Part shown: positions 55,906-64,000 of the stretch, in pieces
Position numbering within the stretch: the first letter of the stretch is position 1
How the letters are laid out: each line of letters starts with the position of its first letter
NCBI GenBank assembly: GCA_021234155.1
Contig: JAJEKV010000008.1
Location: 1-64,000 of the forward strand
Source of the DNA: Isoetes taiwanensis
Lineage: Eukaryota; Streptophyta; Lycopodiopsida; Isoetales; Isoetaceae
Reading direction: 5' to 3'
Length of the DNA stretch: 64,000 nucleotides
Notes under the pieces: generated by a model
Seen by the model: only the letters and a program-made list of their open reading frames with translations
Told to the model about the DNA's origin: nothing
Database searches by the model: none
Translations under genes and position numbers: made by a program

Positions 55906-57239
55906 CAATATGGAAATGGCACTACCTGGCAATTTTTTGTAGGTTGAGCTACTTATACCATCTGGTTCGAGCTATGGCGTTGGCGATGGTGGATCCCGGC
56001 GAAAGAAGAAGCCACTATTTAGATAGCTCACGATCCCCGGTTTTGCCCTTGCTTAGAGTCAGTTCACATGCATGATGGCAACCCTCACCATCATGTAAAA
56101 AAGAAAGCCCTTTTACACGCACCATCATCTGCCATCGCCAAAAAGCACATGGCAAAAACAGGGGCCCTCCCAAGGATGGTTGCATGTGAACCCAAAGGGC
56201 AATAACCCCTGTTTTTGAATCGCGACATGTTTTGGCTCCCTCAGGTATCTCGTTGGCTTTTGCATGTCCTACATTCTTGCATGGTCTCGAGACCCGCTGA
56301 GAGCCTAAGTGCTTGCTCGCTTGCAAGCTCAGAAAATAAGGAACTACTCAATAATGCAGCCCGCCCCCTTTTTTTTTATGGGGCTTCAAAGGGCGAGGCA
56401 TATTTTTCTCAAGCAAATCCTTTATGTCCAAGTGCATGATAGATTTTCTCTTTTTACTCAGATTTTCTTGGTTTCTATCTAATTATTTTACTCTATTCCG
56501 TCCTTCCAAATGGGAATCGGTTTCATCCCCTACAATTTTAAAAATTATTATTGCTCCCGATCCTTTCACTATTAGATGAGGAGAAAATTGGTCGAATCTC
56601 ACAAAAATCACGAAAAAAATCTGTGGGTTCTTGTGCTAATTTAGCGGTCACCAACACGAGGGAGCTATAATTGCTAGGAGCTTGACCCCACAATATGGAA
56701 CTTGAACATAAATTCGTGTTAATCTTTGTATTACTGAGAGTAGAGTGTAAAGTTTTAGTTGCTACGGAACATGGCATGTGGCAGCACGTAATAAAGCCTC
56801 CGACAAAAAATGGCGACCTCATTTCCATGTTGTGAGCCCACGTGCATTCAACCCCCTGCGATCCCAGAAATCCGTTAAGGTTGAACATTCTGCAAGATCC
56901 AACTTTATGGGAATATTCTACCTTGCGTGTAAAGCGTTCAAAGGTATAAAGTTAGAGGGCGTGGTTCAAAGTTCTGAGATAAAAGAGCGAAAACATACCT
57001 TAGAGCAATTTCTGTGCATCAACCGAACTTTGAGGACGATCTGGAATCTTCGTAGTCATTTTCCGTCGAGATTTGTGAGATCAAAGTAAATTTGGAGCAA
57101 ATGTTGTGGGATTAGAACAAATTTGGAGTGAATTTTGAGGGAAAGGAAGAATTTGATGCCAGAGTAGAAGGATCGAAGAACGACAGACATTCAGTTTTTT
57201 TGAGTCTGGCGTGACATGCAATCATAACTGATTTTATGG
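55906..57239. other. No recognised gene
   Basis: 56050-56215 contains partly complementary segments (GTTCACATGC with GCATGTGAAC). The frame 56778-57089 has no known domain. Confidence 0.4.
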
Positions 57240-58331
57240 GGTGCTCTTTTTGGCACCCCATTCACGTTCACCCCACTGATTTGGTACATGGTTTCATGCT
57301 TTTTACCGCAATGTACAACAATTTAGCAAGGATTTTATGTCAGGTTATTGAAAAGGCCAATCTAGAGAATTTTTTCTCAAAGTCAAGCATGCCGGCACCT
57401 CTTGTGCTTGTGGGATTATGGTGGTGTAGAGACCTAAAGGCTATGTAGAAGTAGAGATGCTCCTAGCTGGAATTCCTTAAATTCCAATAAATGTGGCATG
57501 TGCATAAAAGCCCTCCTGGCTGGGGATGGTATGTTGTGGTTCAGCACCATACAATGGACATGGTGGTCAAATAGAGGTGGAACCTTGCCTAGCATGGCTA
57601 CAAGGATTCCTATAGTGTGCTAGGCTTATAGCCGGTCACGTCGACATGTGGATTTTGGGGGGTAAGTCAGGTACGGATGTGGGGGAGCCAGTGGTGCCAC
57701 GATCCTCTAGCCATCTATGGAACCATCGTTCCCCGGGAGGGGGATTAACCCCTTTCCTGCCTCATTGGACTAAGGAGATGGAACCTGGAATAGTCCCCCA
57801 GGGTGATTCCATGGGAGTATGTCTCTGGAAGGCTATAACCCCAACATAGCATGTTCCAGCTTATCTGCAAAGTGTGCACAGGAGGGACAGATGGAATGGA
57901 CTACTCTAGCCATTGTTCTATGCCAGCCAATGCCATTGTCGTGATTCTGTCTGTTGTTATCCAGAGGCCCTGACTATCAGTTGACCCCCTTGGAGTTTGA
58001 GCCTGGGGTAGAACCTTCATCCTTGATGCATTTTGTATGTGTATTGTTATTATGTGATGTTGTCTTGATGATGGATGGACCACCCTTTGTGGTGGTATAT
58101 TATTTATTTGTATTGTGCCAGGTGCTAACATGTATGTATGCTTTCGCTATATAGGATTCCCATAGAAGGCATGGAACGAATGACATCTCCGTGTCCTTCA
58201 CCCAGACACTTGCACATCACAAGTAGTTCGAGTCAGACGGAGGGCCTTTCAGTGGTGTTGGAGTTGCCATGGGAGGGAAATTTCCCATATTTATATGACG
58301 GGAGTATCGTATAGGTTCAGAGAGCATCACA
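57240..58331 (+). mobile_element. Right end of an LTR retrotransposon long terminal repeat (left limit unknown)
   Basis: It ends ...GAGCATCACA one base before a primer-binding site. A TATA-like TTTATATGACGGG near 58292 suits an LTR promoter. The start is not defined because the second LTR is not in the window; it could begin anywhere between about 57240 and 57660. No coding domain was found after the primer-binding site. Confidence 0.45.
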
Positions 58332-58332
58332 A

Positions 58333-58344
58333 TGGTATCAGAGC
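58333..58344 (+). other. Primer-binding site for initiator Met tRNA
   Basis: TGGTATCAGAGC, the standard plant LTR-element sequence, followed by CATGATCTTGG. It fixes the orientation (+) and the end of the LTR at about 58331. Confidence 0.8.
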
Positions 58345-58823
58345 CATGATCTTGGTAGACCGGATCATAGAATTGGCCATGTCCTAACCCATTAGGTCAA
58401 AGAGTTAGTAGGGAGTACTAACATAGAAAAATCTCCTAACTTCCATATAGTATGCCCAGGGGTAACTGGGGAGAGAAATGTTAAGGAGAAAGGAGAGAGT
58501 GTGTTACGCTTTGGCTGAGGGGAGATCACTTACTCACGGGAGGCCATAACTTTTGTAGAAGCTTCGGATGAAGGTGATTGTTGCGCCATTGTGTCGGAAA
58601 CACTTGAATTAGCTAAAATCCCCTAAAAGCCACATCAGGAGAAGCTCCAGATGAAAGATTTGCAAAAAGTGGAGTGAACAGGGGAAAACGACTTTAGAAT
58701 TCGATTTTAAGGGGCAAAAACCCCCTATACGCTACTTTATATGTGTCTGTTTAAAAATGCCATATAAAAAAATTTATACTGAAAAAAATTAGTGTTTTGT
58801 TTGGGGTGGCATAAGGAGGGAAA
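58345..58823 (+). other. Leader after the primer-binding site
   Basis: No recognisable gag. Purine-rich with short frames only. The retrotransposon is incomplete or degenerate. Confidence 0.4.
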
Positions 58824-58937
58824 AAGGGCTAAAATCACCTATGCGCCACCTTATACATGCAATATTAAAATAAATAAATAAAGGGCTAAAATCACCTATG
58901 CGCCACCTTATACATGCAATATTAAAATAAATAAATA
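58824..58937. repeat. 57-bp tandem duplication
   Basis: 58824-58880 and 58881-58937 are identical or nearly so, from AAGGGCTAAAATCACCTATG to ATTAAAATAAATAAAT. Confidence 0.95.
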
Positions 58938-58949
58938 AATTACGCCACT

Positions 58950-59135
58950 TGACTTTAGAGATTTGAACCCGTGGCCTCCCAGCTCCAACCATAGATGCTT
59001 AGTATATGTTATACTCATCCAATACTGTATTTTTCCTAGAGCAACCAACTCTGTTAAAAAATCGATTGTGGGGACCTGAATCCTTGACCTCCTACCACAA
59101 AGCCAAACCCTTTACCAACACAATAAGCTTCCTTT
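58950..59135 (-). repeat. Two degenerate tRNA-like (SINE-like) units
   Basis: On the minus strand, GGCCACGGGTTCAAATCTCT (58978-58959) resembles a B box, and GGTTTGGCTTTGTGGTAGG followed by AGGTCAAGGATTCAGGTCCC (about 59114-59071) resembles an A-box/B-box pair. Neither folds into an intact tRNA by eye. Confidence 0.35.
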
Positions 59136-60700
59136 CAATGGATAGGTAGTTCTCATTCCACTTATTCAATAGTAATTCCGTCTTCTATTTGAAATTGAAG
59201 ACTCCTGTTTAATAATCGCTCTTCCCTAAACCAATGCTGTGGTGGCAACAAATCCGCCGGAGTTGTGCAACCATGGCAAGGTGTGATGGCCCTAAGGGTT
59301 ATTATTGTCATTCGAACATGGGTTCTGCGACCATATTATCGAATTTTGACAATGAGCGATGGAAGGGAACTTTCTAAGCGAGATAAAAACTTCTAAGTTG
59401 GATCCTAATCCACTATTCTCTCTGATAAATGTTGGGTAACAACAATAATCTAAAAATACCGAAATTTCCAGTGTAGATGTTTAAATATTTTTCCCCTAGC
59501 ACATGCTTTGGTAGCAAATTTCTTTCCGCCCTGCCATGATTTAGTCTATATTACATTCATGTGCTATATACTATACCTTATTCGACTCCATATATTTGGA
59601 TTAAATAGAATCTAAAGAGATGGCTGTAAACATCGACTCATCTCGCTTCTTAGAAAAAAGAATCTTGTTGGTCGAGCTAGCTAGGGAGGCCATGGGTTTG
59701 GGTTTCTTTTAATCATCACCCTTCAATACTTCTTCTCAATGGTCGTGCTCCTTTTATAGACCATTGCCTCAGAATCATGGGACATATTCTACGAGACATA
59801 CTGATTGCTTGTGTTGAAACCTCCACAGCCAATCTCAACACTTTACTCGAACTTATCTAGAGAATAAACTTTAGTATTATTGTGTGCCAAACTTCATTGC
59901 ACCACATACCTGTCAAAATGACAGTGGCCAACTTTCTTTTGGAGTTGTTCTACCATAACAGTCTGTTGGCAGGTTGTATCTAGACATGGTTGGGGCAAAG
60001 TGTTTCCAACCATTACTTTAGTGCCTAAGCGTCATTAAGTTCCATCAATAAACTTACATATTTCAAGGGATTATATGAGTATCCCAAAGGACAGTGATAC
60101 TCAAGGAACTCTTGAGAGAGGCCTTTTCTATTAAAAAGGTTTTTGGTGAATTTCTTATCCACCATGTTGTCCCGCGAATTGAAAGTCTTCTTCCCTAAGC
60201 CATGTACCAAACCTTTAAAAAGTTTTCCAGCCCTTGCTGCCTTTCAAGCCGCGAATCTATCCTTGCGTGCTAGGGATGACCACCCCCTCAAGTCATGCCA
60301 CTTATCCAAAAAATATGAAGGTAATAACCTTCCCATCCATGTCGTTAAATATAATGAACATGCGTCCTTCATTTCTTTCCTTCTTTAATATGTATTCTAC
60401 GTGCATGGTCCATTTTCAAGCACTCTCGCCCCTTCAAAGCGTGTTGCTTATTAATTCCAACATACAGTATATACAATTCACCCCTTGGTTGCGAGCCTTA
60501 TTTCGTAGGGTCACCAGCCCATTGACTCCTTCAGATATTCTTTAACCCTCTTGTTGGCTTCTATGGCGGTTATGCTTAACGTTGTCATACACCTTAGAAA
60601 TGTTAGTCATTAGGTTCTTTTGTCATGATATCATGCCACTGTTGTGGCATTATAAATGACTTGGCATCTATATATAAACCACAACAATCATGTTCTAGTT
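59136..60700. other. No recognised gene
   Basis: Frames up to 103 codons at 60025-60545 lack domains that I recognise. Probably old retroelement sequence. Confidence 0.35.
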
Positions 60701-61025
60701 TAGAGAGTGTGCCTTCTTGAGAGTCATCAGGACGCCTGCCTTGCGTTTTGTAATTCTACCTAAATACTCACGTCCCCGATATAGCACGTGCCCCTAGACT
60801 ACCATGATTAGTCGGATCCGGTGATCCCATGGCCCGTGATCGTATGTTGGAGCCGTTTAGAGTGTGCCTTCTTGAGATTCATAAGTTACCTATAGTCATC
60901 AAGACGCCTGCCTTGCGTTTTGTAATTCTACCTAAATACTCACGTCTGATATAGCACGTGCACCCTAGACTACCACAGTCGTCGGATCCGGCGATCCTAT
61001 GGCTCAGATCGTATGTTGGAGCCTC
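60701..61025. repeat. Tandem duplication, ~160-bp unit
   Basis: AGAGTGTGCCTTCTTGAG begins copies at about 60703 and 60860. Both run through GACGCCTGCCTTGCGTTTTG, ACCTAAATACTCACGTC and GATCGTATGTTGGAGCC. The second has a short insertion (AAGTTACCTATAGTCATC). Confidence 0.9.
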
Positions 61026-64000
61026 TGGACGCCTCTCCTTTTGCTTATAGTCATATATGATTAGGGCATCTATGATTTTGAAGTATGAAATATGAGTATC
61101 CCTAAGGTTTTGATGGAATATCGAGCCTCTATATAGCGTCGCTTAATGTTTTAAAACTTGAAATACGGGGGCTCGAACCTCTACCAAAATAACTCAATGT
61201 CCTAATAAGACTACTTTGACCACCCTATGATACATATACGTACAACAATTTTATCCAGTTATTAAGATCTATATTTAACTTATCTATAAGACACATTAAA
61301 GCTTATAATGCATGCTTTTAATTTACCTAAGGCTAGGATGCATCCACCCATTGAGCCGGGTGTGGGAGTAATTTGGAGATGACTTGGTCGCTGCATTGCT
61401 CCCATAGTTTTGCTCCACTTCATTTGGTGTAGATAGCTACTACGGGCCTCGACGCTTGAAGGCCTCCCGAGCCTAAGGTATCTATCTATTTTAATTTTAT
61501 TCGCTCTTCTCGGCCATTGCCGGAGTGAACTCTATTCTACGGGAATTAGGTCAATTCGATGCAAGTACGCTCAATCATAAGATTGAGCCCTCCTACTTTC
61601 TTCAAAAGAAAATGGTCCTCCTAACCCTTTAATGGCGCTTGTATACAACGCCATATTTATTCTCTCCCCTTAAGAGGTTATAATACGCTTTATTATTTAG
61701 CATTAATTTACTAGCCTTTTAGCTGACATATATAACCATCTAAGATGGATATACATATTATGTTATCATTTATTTCAATATAGCTATGGGTTACCTACTT
61801 GGTTAGAACGATTCTAAACCACAAGGTTTTTGTCATCATGACAATTCCTTTGTCTCAAAAAGACTATTTGATTACTATAATTCTTATTTTAGATGTACCT
61901 TACATGTATTATTCTTTTTATATTCTAGAGATTCCCCTTTCTTAGTTATTTAGCTCTTGAATATTCCTACCAATCAATTGATGTCATCGTAACAAGTTGG
62001 CGGACTTGTTAGATTACTTCTTTTCTTTCGGTTGGATTATTCTTTTGAGGTACTAGATTTATACATGGTCAACAATTATCCTAGTAGTGATTCCTTCTTA
62101 GCGAGATCAATCTCACCAAGTGGTTTTCAATAATTGGATGTCTCCAACAATCGTATAATTATAGTTACTCCTATGCATTTCCTCCCAATTTTGACGCTTT
62201 TAGCTCAATATTGGGGCGATCCTTTCAAATGAGAATATCCGAAATGCCTTCCCTAATCCCAATATGGATGTTACCGCCCATACATTTAACCTACTAGGCC
62301 GCATGGCCTTAGATCCTTGAGCTTGCTAGAAGCTCCTCCACTTTCGCTGCCCCGAAGCAAAGCAAGGTAACGTTCTTCCGAGTCGCCGATGTTCAAATCT
62401 CCCTGAAGGTGGCTCCTCTTGATGTAGAGGTTGACTTTGTTCGCTGGAAGCCTCTCTCATTGCTGGTGGCTTTGATGGTGTAGTTGATCGCTTTTGAAAT
62501 CCTCATGCCGCTTTCAAAAGCCCGGCGGTGGCGCCTCGCTGAAGAAGATCTTTCATCTTGAACTCTTTTGTCTTGGCGCCTAAAGGGACGACCTTTCTGT
62601 GATCCGAGCATTGTTTCTTCACTCCATCGACGCCTCATACGCCGAAGTCCTCTTGTCGCTATCGTGGTTGCCCAAGAGTGTTGAGGATGTGGATTGCTTC
62701 GCCCCTCAAATTGATCGACATCTTTCTTTTGATCCGCTATGCTATGGGAGGGAAGGGATAGCAGGGGAACTAATCTATGCAAAACGTATAGCTTACATAA
62801 TTACAATTACTACTAGCGCTATTAGGTCCCCCTTGTGCCTCCCCTTCGAAGTTGCACGCCTACCCTTGGCAATGTCATCGGTGTTCCTCCCTGCAATGGT
62901 GTTGGTCGCATCTATATCCTCCTATTTGTATCGCTGGCTCGTGACTCGGTAGTTTGTTGATATACCGCCCTCCGTGTTTATTCGCTATGGCACAACACGC
63001 TTTGCATCACATTCTAACTAAAGGTGCTTCGGTCGCTGATGCTTTGACATTTACCGCCTGCTTCGATCCTCGCTTTGGTGATAACAGTTCCCTTCTTGAT
63101 GATACTTGAAGCTATTTGAAGGCGCCTCTTTGAGGTCGTGTTGCCATTCCTTTGGCTATACCCTCGAGTTGTTCTCTTCAGCTTGTTCTTTGATCGCCCA
63201 TCCTTGGGTTCCTACAAGTTGCATGTAAGTCCGCTGCGTGCAAGTCATCAGCTACGTTTAGTTGCTTCTCCATCGAAGCCCAAACTTCCTTGTTTGATCC
63301 CTCGATCACATGGCTTGACGCTGTCACGCCCACGCTGCTATCTTCAGCTTCTTATCTTGAGGTACCTTCCTGGCTTTGATTGTGCTCGTCCGGCTTTGAT
63401 CCCTCCCTTGCCTCTAGGGGAGCTCGTGGAAGAAGTCGGTTGCTAGCACTTCTCCATTTCTTCGCCTCGACACCTTTGTCCCTCTATGCATGCCTGGCCT
63501 CTCCTCGTAAGTAAAGCATCATGGCTCTCCTCCTCACGGGCTATGTTGTCGGGGTGATGGATCCTTATATCCGCCAGCCTTGACCTTGAGTTGAAGAAGT
63601 AATTTACCTTGATATAATTTTGTCGCTGAATAGCCCTCGGCTATTATCTTGAACTCTCCTTTTGTCAAGGTGCTTGCTTCTGCTATCCTTGTCGTTAAGG
63701 TGTCGCACGCTTCTACCTTTTTGATATCCCACATGTCGGAGATATGATTGGCTTCTTCTCTTCTAATTCATCGTAGGAGTACGACGGGCCATCACCTAGT
63801 TGTTGAAGGCATATCTCCCTCGCCGCGGTGCCTTTCGTAAGTGCATCTCCATTTAATACACGTGTCATAGCGCATCACTCTATATTACCACAAGGTGGAA
63901 TTATGGTCGCCGAGATGTTGCCTTCTTAGTTGGTTCATTGATGTTCGGTCGTTCCTCCTTCTATTGTTGAGGCCACTCTCGTGGTCATAAGTTCGCTGGC
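61026..64000. other. Three kilobases without recognised gene
   Basis: The right part (62340-64000) is GC-richer. A minus-strand frame at 62782-62393 is Arg/Ser-rich (GLRRMRRRWSEETMLGSQKG) and one at 63734-63534 reads KKVEACDTLTTRIAEASTLT; these could be gag-like remnants, but no zinc knuckle, protease or polymerase motif supports this. Confidence 0.4.

Noticed and set aside
58959-58978. tRNA gene
   Set aside because: Only a B-box-like word; no cloverleaf pairing or A box at the right distance.
62393-62782. Arg-rich minus-strand frame as a gag nucleocapsid
   Set aside because: No CCHC knuckle and no adjoining protease or polymerase motif; basic composition alone is not enough.

Overview
The window looks like land-plant nuclear DNA from a large, transposon-rich genome. 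I favour a fern or another non-flowering plant, because the broken PPR gene resembles the large PPR families of ferns and mosses and real genes are very sparse; this is an inference. There are no bacterial features, no rRNA genes and no convincing intact tRNA genes. Only two host protein genes are well supported: an intronless matrix metalloproteinase (15495-16559, +) and a SIAMESE-RELATED-type cyclin-dependent kinase inhibitor (about 54102-54476, +) whose start codon is unresolved. A PPR gene (45171-46000) and a duplicated metalloproteinase 3' end (26401-26574) are pseudogenes.

Layout. 1-2828: three tandem copies of a 1.09-kb unit. 2829-3400: a CpG-rich block ending in a CACTA-type terminus. 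3722-6110: LINE remnant, several small tandem duplications and a tRNA-derived SINE-like trimer. 6532-14394: a putative 7.9-kb foldback element with GGAAACCCTTCC-rich ends and an 11-bp target duplication, carrying nested LINE tails and tandem repeats. 14774-15227: an inverted-repeat MITE just upstream of the metalloproteinase. 17020-25791: an 8772-bp Helitron inserted in the metalloproteinase 3' flank; its empty target site survives in a duplicate of that flank at 27139/27140. 27335-31696: a second, inverted foldback element of the same family, inside a 0.67-kb repeat whose intact copy lies at 32593-33260. 33340-34090: LINE 3' end. 34282-37236 plus 42091-42650: a degenerate LINE split by a Copia element (37237-42090, minus strand) with a perfect 5-bp target duplication and a nearly deleted 3' LTR. 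42650-43790 and 49186-50575: L1-type LINE pieces (minus). 52560-53340: a decayed ~310-bp tandem repeat. 53690-54476: G-box promoter and CDK inhibitor. 55140-64000: small repeats, an LTR end with an initiator-tRNA primer-binding site (58333), SINE-like units, and about 3 kb without recognised content.

Reading of the whole. The host genes act separately: an extracellular, probably GPI-anchored protease and a nuclear cell-cycle brake. The rest is mostly a layered transposon record in which several insertions can be resolved to the base from target duplications or from paralogous empty sites within the window. Plant genes start at ATG, so several long open frames that begin only at TTG or GTG were re-read; the metalloproteinase start was moved to the first ATG.
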